The notes under the pieces are model-generated. The model saw only the letters and a program-made list of their open reading frames with translations, was not told where the DNA came from and made no database searches. The position numbers were made by a program, and so were the translations under genes. From Bacillota bacterium (GTDB lineage: Bacteria; Bacillota; Clostridia; Peptostreptococcales; Anaerovoracaceae), in the NCBI GenBank assembly GCA_022793975.1, contig JAAWDW010000001.1:1-9886 (forward strand): a DNA stretch of 9,886 bases. Direction: 5' to 3'. This document shows, in pieces, positions 1 through 6,818 of this stretch (within the stretch, counting starts at the first letter, position 1; each line of letters begins with the position of its first letter).

Positions 1-963
1 CCTAAGATTGCTCTGATATCGGAATATGACGCACTTCCCGAAATAGGACACGCGTGCGGACATAATCTTATCTGTATGATTGGCGTTGGTTCGGGTCTCG
101 GACTCAAAGAGTTTGCAGATGAATACGGCGGAGAAATCTATATTTATGGGACTCCTGCAGAAGAAAGCCACGGTGGTAAACTGCCGATGATTGATGCAGG
201 TGCTTTTGATGATATGGATGTTGCTCTTGAGGTACATCCGGCTTGTGTGCATACGGACGCTTGGAGTTCAAGTGCGCTTGACGGAATGTTTATCGAATTT
301 TTCGGCAGGGCAAGTCATGCGGCAACTTCTCCGGAAGGTGGTATAAATGCACTTGATGCAATGATTCTGCTTTTCAATTCTGTTGGGCTTATGAGACAGC
401 AGACGAAAGAAGATATAAGAATCCACGGTATTATTCATTACGGAGGTGTGGCTCCGGGAATAATTCCTGAATATACGCGCGCCGAATTTTGGGCAAGGGC
501 AAACCGTGCAAGAGATGTAAACAATATACTTGACAGACTTGAAGCTGCGGCAAAAGGCGCTGCGATGGCAACAGGCTGTGAAGTAAAGGTTACCCGTCAG
601 GAAGGTGCATATAATGATACAGTCAGCAATCAGACACTTTCCAAAAGAGCAGCAGGTTATGTAGAGGAACAGGGATATAAATTAAAATGGTTTAACGGTG
701 CACATGCGCCGGGAGCATCGGACTTGGGAAATGTATCGTATGTATGCCCAAGCATACAGCTTATGTGCGGAATAGGCACTTCGCCTGACGGTACGGAGTT
801 TGGTCTTCACACCCGTTATCTTGAAGAGCGTGCAGGCACAGACGAGGCTATGGATACTGCGCTCGATTATGTCAAGGCATACATAGCAACAGGTATTGAT
901 CTTATGACGGAGCCTGAGTTCCTTGCCGAAATAAAGGAAGAGTTCTCTCACGTGAACGATTAG
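1..963 (+). CDS. M20 family (M20D-type) metallopeptidase/amidohydrolase, 5' truncated
   Basis: The reading frame is open from base 1, so the gene begins before the window and the ATG at 76 is internal. The visible 320 residues carry the M20D zinc-site pattern: Cys19 and His21 in a GHACGHNL motif, Glu54/Glu55 in a PAEE motif, His79 in EVHP, and a late His270 in GLHTR. The lid/dimerisation domain shows GRASHAATSPEGGINALDA near residues 102-120. In this family, a two-metal centre hydrolyses an amide or peptide bond of small substrates such as N-acyl amino acids, dipeptides or p-aminobenzoyl-glutamate. There is no sign of a signal peptide in the visible part, and relatives are cytosolic. A YfcC-type carrier follows 61 bp downstream, which suggests it cleaves what the carrier imports. 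Resemblance is closest to AbgB/M20D proteins, but the exact substrate cannot be read from the sequence. Confidence 0.92.
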   Translation, partial: PKIALISEYDALPEIGHACGHNLICMIGVGSGLGLKEFADEYGGEIYIYGTPAEESHGGKLPMIDAGAFDDMDVALEVHPACVHTDAWSSSALDGMFIEFFGRASHAATSPEGGINALDAMILLFNSVGLMRQQTKEDIRIHGIIHYGGVAPGIIPEYTRAEFWARANRARDVNNILDRLEAAAKGAAMATGCEVKVTRQEGAYNDTVSNQTLSKRAAGYVEEQGYKLKWFNGAHAPGASDLGNVSYVCPSIQLMCGIGTSPDGTEFGLHTRYLEERAGTDEAMDTALDYVKAYIATGIDLMTEPEFLAEIKEEFSHVND

Positions 964-1024
964 CCTGAAAATTGGTTCACGATGCAATATTATTTTATGT
1001 TTTACTAAACGAAAGGAGTTTCAA

Positions 1025-2437
1025 ATGGACGAAGCAAAGGCAAAGAAAAAGTTTAAACTCAAAGTGCCTCATGTGTATTCACTGCTTCTTATGTTAATTT
1101 TGATCTGTGCATTATTAACATATATTATTCCGGCAGGTACATATGACATGATGACAATGGAAGACGGAAGAAACGTGGTTGACCCTAGTACATTCCACTA
1201 TATCGACAAAACCCCTGTCGGACTTATGTCTTTCTTGACATCAATTTTCCAGGGAATGCTTAACGCAGCCGAAATCATATTCCTGATATTCATATGCGGG
1301 GGGGCATTCGGAGTAATAATGAAAACGGGAGCGTTTGACGCGGCTCTCGTAAGACTTGCCCTTATTATGAACGGTAAGGAAAGACTTATGATTCCTGTAC
1401 TTATGCTGGTATTTGCATTTATGGGATGTACAATGGGATCGGCAGAAGACCTCATAGTTTATATACCGATTATGGTAAGTATGTGTCTGGCGATGAAATT
1501 TGACTCGATCACGGCAGTTGCCATCGTACTTGTAGGTGCCGGTGCCGGATTTACAGGATCGATAATGAATCCGTATACAGAAGGTGTTGCGCAGTCGATA
1601 GCCGGACTTCCGCTTTTCTCGGGACTCGAATTCCGTGCGGCTATACTTGTAGTAATGACAATAATAGCTATCATATATGTAATGCGCTATGCAAAGAAAG
1701 TTAAAGACGATCCTACAAAATCACCTATGTATGAGCTGGATCTGCAGAGAGAATCAAATCTTGAGCTCAATCTTGAAGAGCATCCGTTCGGACTTGGCAA
1801 AAAGCTCGTTGTACTGGCGTTCTTTATTGCTATTGGTCTTCTCGTATTCGGTACGCTCAAACTCGGCTGGTACTATGCCGAAATCTGTGGACTGTTCCTT
1901 GGCCTCGGTATTGTAGCAGGTATCTGTGACAGAATGAATCTTGACGAATTCGGTAATGCGTTTGCTGCCGGCATGGGGGATATGGCGGTAGGAGCTCTCG
2001 TAGTAGGTTTTGCAAGAGGTATCCTCGTTGTGCTTGAGGCAGGAAACATTATTCATACTATGCTTTATGCAGCATCGACTGTGCTCAACGGACTTCCGGG
2101 AGTAATAAGTGCTGAGGGTATGTATATATTCCAGTGCCTGACAAACTTCATCATTCCTTCGGGTTCGGGTCAGGCGGCCGTTACAATGCCGCTTATGGCG
2201 CCACTTGCTGATATTGTCAATGTTACAAGACAGACGGCTTGTGTTGCGTTCCAGATGGGTGACGGTATTTCAAATATCTTTACGCCGACATCAGGTTATC
2301 TTATGGCATCACTGGCTATGGCAAAGATTCCTTGGGAAAAATGGGCGAAGTTTATCATTCCGCTTATCGGTATTTGGTATGCAACAGGAGCTGTATTTGT
2401 AGCAATTGCGCATATCATCAAGCTTGGACCATTCTAA
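1025..2437 (+). CDS. YfcC family / DcuC-like (C4-dicarboxylate carrier superfamily) membrane transporter
   Basis: A 470-residue polytopic inner-membrane protein with roughly 11-12 hydrophobic helices. The cytosolic N-terminus is lysine-rich (MDEAKAKKKFKLKVPH). The two halves carry matching re-entrant-type motifs: around residues 134-190 (CTMGSAEDL, then GAGAGFTGSIMNPYTEGVAQ) and around 374-424 (FIIPSGSGQAAVTMPLMAPLAD, then GDGISNIFTPTSG). These are typical of the YfcC branch of the DcuC family in the ion-transporter superfamily. A charged loop at about 221-260 separates the halves. The start is supported by GAAAGGAG at 1011-1018, seven bases or less from the ATG. Members are annotated as carriers of C4-dicarboxylates, arginine/ornithine or short peptides, usually by similarity only. 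Its pairing with the upstream M20 hydrolase argues for a peptide-like or acylated amino acid substrate; that is inference. Confidence 0.92.
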   Translation: MDEAKAKKKFKLKVPHVYSLLLMLILICALLTYIIPAGTYDMMTMEDGRNVVDPSTFHYIDKTPVGLMSFLTSIFQGMLNAAEIIFLIFICGGAFGVIMKTGAFDAALVRLALIMNGKERLMIPVLMLVFAFMGCTMGSAEDLIVYIPIMVSMCLAMKFDSITAVAIVLVGAGAGFTGSIMNPYTEGVAQSIAGLPLFSGLEFRAAILVVMTIIAIIYVMRYAKKVKDDPTKSPMYELDLQRESNLELNLEEHPFGLGKKLVVLAFFIAIGLLVFGTLKLGWYYAEICGLFLGLGIVAGICDRMNLDEFGNAFAAGMGDMAVGALVVGFARGILVVLEAGNIIHTMLYAASTVLNGLPGVISAEGMYIFQCLTNFIIPSGSGQAAVTMPLMAPLADIVNVTRQTACVAFQMGDGISNIFTPTSGYLMASLAMAKIPWEKWAKFIIPLIGIWYATGAVFVAIAHIIKLGPF

Positions 2438-2438
2438 A

Positions 2439-2678
2439 ATGATAATTTTAGTATTTATGCCGGCAGTATTATCGATAATTGCAATAATTATGATGCAAAA
2501 ATATGGTTTTGATAAAACTAAACTGTCGGTTGCCGCTGCCGCAGGCTGCTGGTTTCTCATATTTTCATCCCAAAGGCTTCATTTCGATATGGTTGCTTCG
2601 ATAAATACGGGATTCCTCGGAGCGGCAGCAATGTATGCACTGATGCTTGTATTGTACAAGAGAAAAAACAAATCCTGA
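2439..2678 (+). CDS. Small hydrophobic membrane protein, 79 aa, next to YfcC-type carrier
   Basis: The ATG lies one base after the TAA of the carrier gene, in a different frame, which suggests translational coupling. The ribosome site is weak (only a GGA at 2426-2428). A longer reading from TTG at 2406 would overlap the carrier gene and is less likely. The product has about three hydrophobic segments (residues 1-18, 29-44 and 55-72), separated by QKYGFDKTK and SQRLHFDMV, and ends in a basic tail RKKNKS, which would be cytosolic by the positive-inside rule. I do not recognise a family. Position immediately after the carrier and before the terminator suggests an accessory or stabilising subunit, but a free-standing function is equally possible. 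Confidence 0.7.
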   Translation: MIILVFMPAVLSIIAIIMMQKYGFDKTKLSVAAAAGCWFLIFSSQRLHFDMVASINTGFLGAAAMYALMLVLYKRKNKS

Positions 2679-2710
2679 GAAATAATACAAAATAAAATAG
2701 TGCTGTAATA

Positions 2711-2754
2711 AAAAAAGCCTTTTAAATGGAAGAATCTCCATAAAAGGCTTTTTT
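2711..2754. terminator. Bidirectional intrinsic terminator between converging genes
   Basis: A perfect 14-bp stem pairs 2711-2724 (AAAAAAGCCTTTTA) with 2741-2754. It is extended, after a two-base bulge, by a further TGGA/TCCA stem and a six-base loop (2731-2736). The A-run on one side and T-run on the other make it work for both directions. It sits between the plus-strand YfcC unit and the end of the minus-strand acyltransferase gene. Confidence 0.9.
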
Positions 2755-2769
2755 ATATGAAAGATAATT

Positions 2770-3534
2770 TTAATAAGAAACTGTTTCGGAAGGAAGTCCG
2801 CGCTGTTCTTCAGGCAAAGCGCTTTCAATTATTCGCTGCACTTTTTCAGCAAGCTGATTTTGTTCCTGCTTGATCATTCCCGCTGTAGGTATCGCGGGGT
2901 GTATGGTGATGGCAACTTTAGCATTGTTTACAACTTTACCTTGCTCTTCATAAATTCTGTATGAGCCATCTATTGTTATGGGCACAACGGGAACACCGGG
3001 CTTGGTTGCAAGTTTAAGGCTTCCTTTTTTAAATTCTTTTACAGGCCCTCCCTGGCTTCTTGTTCCCTCAGGAAAAATGAGAAGCGAAAAACCATCGTTA
3101 ATATAGGAAACTCCTGCCTCTATCGCGCGCATAGCTGCACGAGCATCATCTCGGTCCATTGAAAGACTTCTTATACGAAGCATCCATTTTCCGAAAACAG
3201 GAATCTTGAAAAGCTCTTCTTTGGCAATAAATCCAAATTGGATTGTATCAAGGACAGCACAGCATACCGGAATGTCACCGTAGCCTTGATGATTTGAGGC
3301 GTAAAGAACAGGACCCTCTGTAGGCAGATTTTCTCTTCCGTTTACAGTTAAATCTATGCTGAAAATATCAAGAATGTCTTTGCCCCATTCGGAAGTAGCC
3401 TGAAGAATAAATTTTCTTTCTTTTTCCGTATCTTCAGCTAGACGATATTTTTCAATATCTTTTTTATATTTATCAGGTCGCTTCAATGAATTTTTGATTT
3501 TAATCAGCGGGATTATATTAGGTAAAATTTTCAT
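2770..3534 (-). CDS. plsC: 1-acyl-sn-glycerol-3-phosphate acyltransferase family protein (PlsC-like)
   Basis: The product is 254 residues and belongs to the PlsC acyltransferase family, which transfers a fatty acyl group to lysophosphatidate to make phosphatidate at the membrane. Motif I is NHQGYGD (His82 and Asp87, the HX4D catalytic pair). Motif II is around KEELFKIPVFGKW (105-117), motif III is FPEGTRS (154-160), which binds the glycerol phosphate, and motif IV is VPVVPITIDGS (181-191). The preceding 80 residues are basic and charged and may lie on the membrane surface. I chose the ATG at 3534 because AAAAGGAG lies 11 bases upstream and because the longer frame from 3654 would run through a consensus promoter. 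The gene is divergent from a PAP2 phosphatase whose substrate class includes phosphatidate, so both may act on the same lipid pool. The symbol is by family; acyl preference is unknown. Confidence 0.92.
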   Translation of the reverse strand: MKILPNIIPLIKIKNSLKRPDKYKKDIEKYRLAEDTEKERKFILQATSEWGKDILDIFSIDLTVNGRENLPTEGPVLYASNHQGYGDIPVCCAVLDTIQFGFIAKEELFKIPVFGKWMLRIRSLSMDRDDARAAMRAIEAGVSYINDGFSLLIFPEGTRSQGGPVKEFKKGSLKLATKPGVPVVPITIDGSYRIYEEQGKVVNNAKVAITIHPAIPTAGMIKQEQNQLAEKVQRIIESALPEEQRGLPSETVSY

Positions 3535-3580
3535 TAAATAATATTCTCCTTTTCGTTCTCCCTTTTTCGGAGATACTAAT

Positions 3581-3609
3581 ATTATACTATAACAAAAGCG
3601 CTTTTTCAA
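3581..3609 (-). promoter_or_regulatory. Sigma-A-type promoter for the plsC-like gene
   Basis: On the minus strand, TTGAAA (complement of 3604-3609) and TATAAT (complement of 3581-3586) are separated by exactly 17 bases. This predicts a transcription start near 3574 and a leader of about 40 bases. The spacer contains the perfect 12-bp palindrome AAAAGCGCTTTT (3594-3605), which also touches the -35 box. Confidence 0.8.
3594..3605. promoter_or_regulatory. Palindrome inside the minus-strand promoter, possible operator
   Basis: AAAAGCGCTTTT is a perfect 12-bp palindrome lying in the spacer and overlapping the -35 box of the plsC-like promoter. A dimeric repressor bound here would block RNA polymerase. 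Such AT-flanked GCGC palindromes also occur by chance, so the operator role is a guess. Confidence 0.3.
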
Positions 3610-3615
3610 AAAATG

Positions 3616-3644
3616 TTGTAAAATACAAAAACAAATATTATAAT
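3616..3644 (+). promoter_or_regulatory. Sigma-A-type promoter for the PAP2-flavodoxin unit
   Basis: TTGTAA (3616-3621) and TATAAT (3639-3644) are separated by 17 bases, predicting a start near 3651 and a short leader of about 22 bases before the ATG at 3673. The -35 box is only six bases from the -35 box of the divergent promoter, so the two polymerases would occupy overlapping DNA. TTGTAAAATACAA (3616-3628) is an imperfect dyad with five-base arms. Confidence 0.75.
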
Positions 3645-3672
3645 AAAGGCACAATAGCGAGGTATATAAAAA

Positions 3673-4386
3673 ATGAAAAAAAGAAATGAAATAAATTATG
3701 CGGCAGGAACAGCAGTAATTATATTATGTCTCGCGGGATTTGCGGTTATTACGTATCTTGTAAATACTGATCGTATATCCTCTTTTGATAATGCTGTATA
3801 TGGATTTTTCTATGCACGCAGAAGTCCGATATTTACTGCAGTTATGACGCCTGTCACATATTTAGGCAATTGGCAGACGCTGGTCGGCGTTTCTTTAGTT
3901 CTCCTGATAGTACCCCCGCTTTGCAGAGGGTTTGGGCTGCCTACAGCAGGGGCTACTGTGTTTACGGAAATTGTTAAAAGCACGGCCAAAAATATTATAA
4001 AAAGATCCCGACCAAGCAGCAAATTTCATCTTATAAAGCAAGGAGGCTATTCTTTTCCGAGTGGTCATGCCACTGTAAGTTTTGTTTTCTACGGTATGAT
4101 AATATATTCTCTCAGGAAAAAGCTTCTTGAAAATGAAGACGATAGATGGAACAGCATTCCTTCAAATATAGGCTTTTCAATAAAGAAAAGTACAAAACAT
4201 ACAAAAGAGAACAGAATAAAGGCTGCTTTTGTAACAGCTGTCGGTATTTTGATTATATTTTTTATCGGGATAAGTCGTATATACTTAGGAGTTCATTACC
4301 CTTCTGATGTACTCGGAGGATGGCTGCTTGGAGGTGCATTATTGACGGCATCAATTATGATAAGAGAGCGTTTCACAAAGAGGTAA
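3673..4386 (+). CDS. PAP2 family phosphatase (lipid phosphate phosphatase type)
   Basis: A 237-residue integral membrane protein with the three PAP2 signature motifs: KX6RP (Lys106 to Arg113-Pro114), PSGH (129-132, with the catalytic His132) and SRX5HX3D (Ser201-Arg202, nucleophile His208, Asp212). Hydrophobic helices are visible near residues 9-30, 68-82, 91-100, 133-147, 185-200 and 213-230. Family members remove phosphate from phosphatidate, phosphatidylglycerol phosphate or undecaprenyl pyrophosphate, with the active site on the outer face of the membrane. Between motifs 2 and 3 is a charged insert (about 148-183) that is longer than in compact bacterial members. The ribosome site is AGCGAGG at 3656-3662. 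It is divergent from an acyltransferase and is followed by a flavodoxin. The precise lipid substrate cannot be told from the sequence. Confidence 0.92.
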   Translation: MKKRNEINYAAGTAVIILCLAGFAVITYLVNTDRISSFDNAVYGFFYARRSPIFTAVMTPVTYLGNWQTLVGVSLVLLIVPPLCRGFGLPTAGATVFTEIVKSTAKNIIKRSRPSSKFHLIKQGGYSFPSGHATVSFVFYGMIIYSLRKKLLENEDDRWNSIPSNIGFSIKKSTKHTKENRIKAAFVTAVGILIIFFIGISRIYLGVHYPSDVLGGWLLGGALLTASIMIRERFTKR

Positions 4387-4429
4387 TATGGGTATAAATA
4401 ACCATATAAATAAAAACGGGGGTAAAATT

Positions 4430-4915
4430 ATGAACAGTAAAAAAACTTTAGTCGCGTATTTTTCCTGCAGTGGAGTAACGGCAAAAACAGCACAAACGCT
4501 TGCTAAAGCAGCGGGCGCAGATATTTTTGAAATTAAACCGGCTATTCCTTACACAAGCGCCGATTTAAATTGGAATGATAAAAACAGCAGAAGTTCTGTA
4601 GAAATGAATGATCAGTCTATAAGACCTGCTATTGCAGAGAAGCTTTCCAATATGGCGGATTATGACATAGTTTTTGTGGGCTTTCCAATATGGTGGTACA
4701 TTGCACCTACAATTATAAATACATTCCTCGAAAGTTATGATTTTTCGGGAAAAACAATCGTACCGTTTGCAACATCGGGAGGCAGTGGTATGGGAAAAAC
4801 GGATGAGGTACTTCACGCACTCTGTCCCGATACTGTAAAATGGGAAAAGGGGAAACTTCTTAACAGGATTTCAGAAGATGAAATGAAGCTATGGGTAGAT
4901 AGCATTGTGGGATAA
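4430..4915 (+). CDS. Flavodoxin family protein
   Basis: The 161-residue product matches the short-chain flavodoxin fold (Flavodoxin_4-like), a cytosolic FMN-binding electron carrier or quinone/nitro reductase relative. The first strand and FMN phosphate loop read TLVAYFSCSGVTAKTA (6-21). The central strand and ring-binding loop are DIVFVGFPIWWYIAP (79-93), where the aromatic pair would stack on the flavin, and the later loop is FATSGGSGMG (113-122). I start it at the ATG at 4430 because the GGGGGT ribosome site (4418-4423) is six bases away and the fold begins right there. An in-frame ATG at 4388 would add 14 polar residues with a too-close AGAGG. The gene follows the PAP2 gene by 43 bases and probably shares its promoter. 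No functional link to lipid metabolism is evident. Confidence 0.9.
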   Translation: MNSKKTLVAYFSCSGVTAKTAQTLAKAAGADIFEIKPAIPYTSADLNWNDKNSRSSVEMNDQSIRPAIAEKLSNMADYDIVFVGFPIWWYIAPTIINTFLESYDFSGKTIVPFATSGGSGMGKTDEVLHALCPDTVKWEKGKLLNRISEDEMKLWVDSIVG

Positions 4916-4933
4916 AATCAAATAATATTACAT

Positions 4934-4964
4934 AAAAGAGGGTGCAAGCCCTTTTTTTCTTTTT
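4934..4964 (+). terminator. Intrinsic terminator after the flavodoxin gene
   Basis: AAAAGAGGG (4934-4942) pairs with CCCTTTTTT (4949-4957), with one G-U pair and a six-base loop. It is followed by a further T-rich tract to 4964. It ends the PAP2-flavodoxin unit just before a new promoter. Confidence 0.85.
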
Positions 4965-4975
4965 GCAAAGGAGCA

Positions 4976-5004
4976 TTGATAAATCGTGGGTCTTGTAATA
5001 TAAT
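4976..5004 (+). promoter_or_regulatory. Sigma-A-type promoter for the SPFH/zinc-ribbon unit
   Basis: TTGATA (4976-4981) and TATAAT (4999-5004) are 17 bases apart, immediately after the upstream terminator. The predicted start is near 5011, leaving about 41 bases of leader before the ATG at 5052. It looks like a housekeeping promoter, with no obvious sigma-W-like or other stress-sigma pattern. Confidence 0.8.
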
Positions 5005-5051
5005 TATACTGGAAAATTATTTTGTAAATCAGAAAGAGGGTTTAGGATATT

Positions 5052-5453
5052 ATGAAAAAGCAATGGATATTGACAGCTGTATATGCAATTATTGCGGCAC
5101 TTTATACAGCAGTATCACTTATACTTGTAACCGAAAGAACCGGACTTTTTTGGGCGGGACTTGCATTTTTCCTTATTTCTGCAGCATCTGCGGGGGCGGT
5201 TTCTGTTCTTGTAAGTATCAAGAAAAGTGCGGCGTTTCCGATGGAGCTTGCGTTTGTGGTTTTTTCAATAATATATTTACTTACTGTATTTTCCGTAAAT
5301 ATTGTATTTTGTTATATTTTTAAAGCGCCGATCAGAATTTTTGTCAGTGTTCAGCTTATGCTGATGGCAATTTATGCGATAGTAATGCTGCTTCTTTTCC
5401 TTGCAAGGAATACAATAATAAAGGGGAAAGAACGTGCGGCAAGAAATATCTAA
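5052..5453 (+). CDS. Four-helix membrane protein of unknown function, first gene of the SPFH unit
   Basis: A 133-residue protein made almost wholly of four hydrophobic helices (about 5-26, 31-54, 65-90 and 95-118), with short basic connections (SIKK at 55-58) and a basic C-terminal tail KGKERAARN. The tail and N-terminus (MKKQ) would both be cytosolic. I recognise no family or catalytic motif. An AGGA (5044-5047) and a GAGGG (5036-5040) precede the ATG. Its TAA is part of the TAAGGAGG ribosome site of the next gene, so the two are tightly linked. It may be a membrane anchor or partner for the SPFH protein, which has no clear membrane helix of its own; this is inference from position. Confidence 0.85.
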   Translation: MKKQWILTAVYAIIAALYTAVSLILVTERTGLFWAGLAFFLISAASAGAVSVLVSIKKSAAFPMELAFVVFSIIYLLTVFSVNIVFCYIFKAPIRIFVSVQLMLMAIYAIVMLLLFLARNTIIKGKERAARNI

Positions 5454-5461
5454 GGAGGGAG
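5451..5461 (+). promoter_or_regulatory. Strong ribosome site fused to the stop codon of the preceding gene
   Basis: The stop codon TAA of the four-helix gene runs directly into AAGGAGGGAG, giving one of the best ribosome sites in the window. The ATG of the SPFH gene lies seven bases after it at 5469. Terminating and initiating ribosomes would meet here, which supports coupled translation. Confidence 0.8.
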
Positions 5462-5468
5462 ATAAGCG

Positions 5469-6776
5469 ATGGCAATAGCAGAGGTAATAAAATATAACGG
5501 CAGTTCCGACATTTTTGCCTGGAAATATCCCAATGAAGAGCTTGGCACATGGTCACAGCTTGTTGTCAGTGAATCTCAAGAAGCAATTCTTTTTAAAGGC
5601 GGAAAAGCGCTTGACACATTTACGAGCGGAACATATACGCTTGATACAAACAATATTCCGCTTTTAAACAATATAATAAATCTACCGTCAGGCGGACGTA
5701 CGCCGTTTACGGCAGAAGTTTGGTACGTAAATAAAGTCAGCTCACTTGATATTAAATGGGGTACGGCAACGCCGATACAGCTCCAAGATCCGAAATATTC
5801 GGTTTTTATTCCGGTAAGAGCTTTTGGGCAGTTTGGCATTCGCATAGAAGATGCACGACAGTTTTTAATTAAACTTGTAGGTACGCTTCCAATATTTGAT
5901 AAGGAAAATATAACACAGTATTTTAAAGGTCTTTATCTTACAAAAGTAAAAGACGCGATTTCTACATATCTCATACATAATCAAATAAGCATAATGGAAA
6001 TAAATGCTTATGTAGAGGAACTTTCAGAGCATCTGCAGGAAAAAATAGAGCCTATACTTGCGGAATACGGAATAAGACTGGTGAATTTTTATGTAAACGA
6101 TATAAGCGTACCTGAAGATGACAGCGCAGTCAGAAAATTAAAAGACGCGCTTGCAAAAAGAGCCGAGATGGAAATTATCGGATATAATTATCAGCAGGAG
6201 CGTTCCTTTGATACTCTTGAAGGTGCGGCAAAAAATCAGGGCACAGGTTCAAATTTGATGGGAGCAGGAATGGGCCTCGGTATGGGCGTGACAATGGGCG
6301 GTGCAGTCGGCAGTCAGTTCGGCGGAATAGCAGGTAATCTTAATACAGCGGCAAAGGATTCCATACTCTGTCCGAAGTGCGGAGCCGCAGTACCTGCAGG
6401 CAAGAGATTTTGTGCGGACTGTGGATATGATATGTCGGAAGCCGCCGTATCAAAAGAAAGAGTTGTTGTTACATGCAGTTGCTGCGGGGCAAAATATAAA
6501 AATACTATGAAATTCTGTCCTGAATGCGGTGATAAATATAATCCTTGCCCTAAATGCGGTGCGGATATTTCTGACGGAGAAAAAATTTGTCCCGAATGCG
6601 GATATGAAATACCGGAGCCTTGCCCGTTCTGCGGTGCGGAGCTGCCGGACAGCGGAGTTAAGTTCTGTCCTGAATGCGGCAAACCGCTTGTAAAAACTTG
6701 TCCATCGTGCGCATCACCTATTACAGGCAATCCGAAATTTTGTCCTGAATGCGGAATAAAATTTGAAGATAAATAG
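5469..6776 (+). CDS. SPFH domain protein with five C-terminal zinc ribbons (YdjI-like)
   Basis: The 435-residue product has a YdjI-type SPFH domain at about 15-235 (beginning FAWKYPNEELGTWSQLVVSESQEAILFKGG is spread over 16-45), with a charged helical stretch at 180-245. A Gly/Met-rich linker at 258-290 follows (for example MGAGMGLGMGVTMGGAVG). The C-terminus has five zinc ribbons, each two CxxC knuckles: Cys301/304-315/318, 336/339-350/353, 360/363-374/377, 385/388-400/403 and 411/414-425/428, with one extra Cys338. SPFH proteins form membrane-bound oligomers or microdomain scaffolds. In Bacillus subtilis, YdjI is encoded with PspA and helps bring it to the membrane. No PspA gene is visible here. 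Instead, the neighbours are small membrane proteins that also carry zinc ribbons. Some databases label this family 'virion core protein'; nothing viral is seen here. Confidence 0.9.
   Translation: MAIAEVIKYNGSSDIFAWKYPNEELGTWSQLVVSESQEAILFKGGKALDTFTSGTYTLDTNNIPLLNNIINLPSGGRTPFTAEVWYVNKVSSLDIKWGTATPIQLQDPKYSVFIPVRAFGQFGIRIEDARQFLIKLVGTLPIFDKENITQYFKGLYLTKVKDAISTYLIHNQISIMEINAYVEELSEHLQEKIEPILAEYGIRLVNFYVNDISVPEDDSAVRKLKDALAKRAEMEIIGYNYQQERSFDTLEGAAKNQGTGSNLMGAGMGLGMGVTMGGAVGSQFGGIAGNLNTAAKDSILCPKCGAAVPAGKRFCADCGYDMSEAAVSKERVVVTCSCCGAKYKNTMKFCPECGDKYNPCPKCGADISDGEKICPECGYEIPEPCPFCGAELPDSGVKFCPECGKPLVKTCPSCASPITGNPKFCPECGIKFEDK
6369..6752 (+). repeat. Tandem zinc-ribbon repeat array within the SPFH gene
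   Basis: Five ribbons start at residues 301, 336, 360, 385 and 411, so the period is about 24-26 residues after a first interval of 35. The second knuckle is nearly constant (FCPECG in three copies, ICPECG and FCADCG in the others). At DNA level, TTCTGTCCTGAATGCGG occurs identically at 6513-6529 and 6663-6679, and with one change at 6738-6754. This suggests expansion by duplication of a ribbon unit. Confidence 0.85.
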
Positions 6777-6818
6777 TTATAAACACAGATAAAATGCAAA
6801 AAGTCGGGAGATTAGCAG

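Noticed and set aside
3535..3654. 40-residue N-terminal extension of the PlsC-like protein
   Set aside because: It would place a TATAAT promoter and the good ribosome site inside the coding region, and the extension has no similarity to the family start.
4388..4429. Earlier in-frame ATG for the flavodoxin at 4388
   Set aside because: The ribosome site before it is too close (four bases), and the second ATG at 4430 has GGGGGT at good spacing right where the flavodoxin fold begins.
4976..5323. 115-codon plus-strand frame overlapping the four-helix protein gene in another frame
   Set aside because: It starts from a TTG within the promoter -35 box, and its Cys/Tyr/Phe-rich product looks like a shadow of the hydrophobic gene in the other frame.
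5469..6776. 'Virion core protein' label sometimes given to this SPFH family, as a hint of a prophage
   Set aside because: No phage structural, integrase or lysis gene is nearby, and the label derives from weak similarity; SPFH plus zinc ribbons is a cellular architecture.
6314..6799. Minus-strand frame of 161 codons with recurrent PHSGQN-like units opposite the zinc-ribbon array
   Set aside because: The repeats are the antisense reading of the CPECG knuckle codons; there is no ribosome site and the plus strand has an unmistakable protein.
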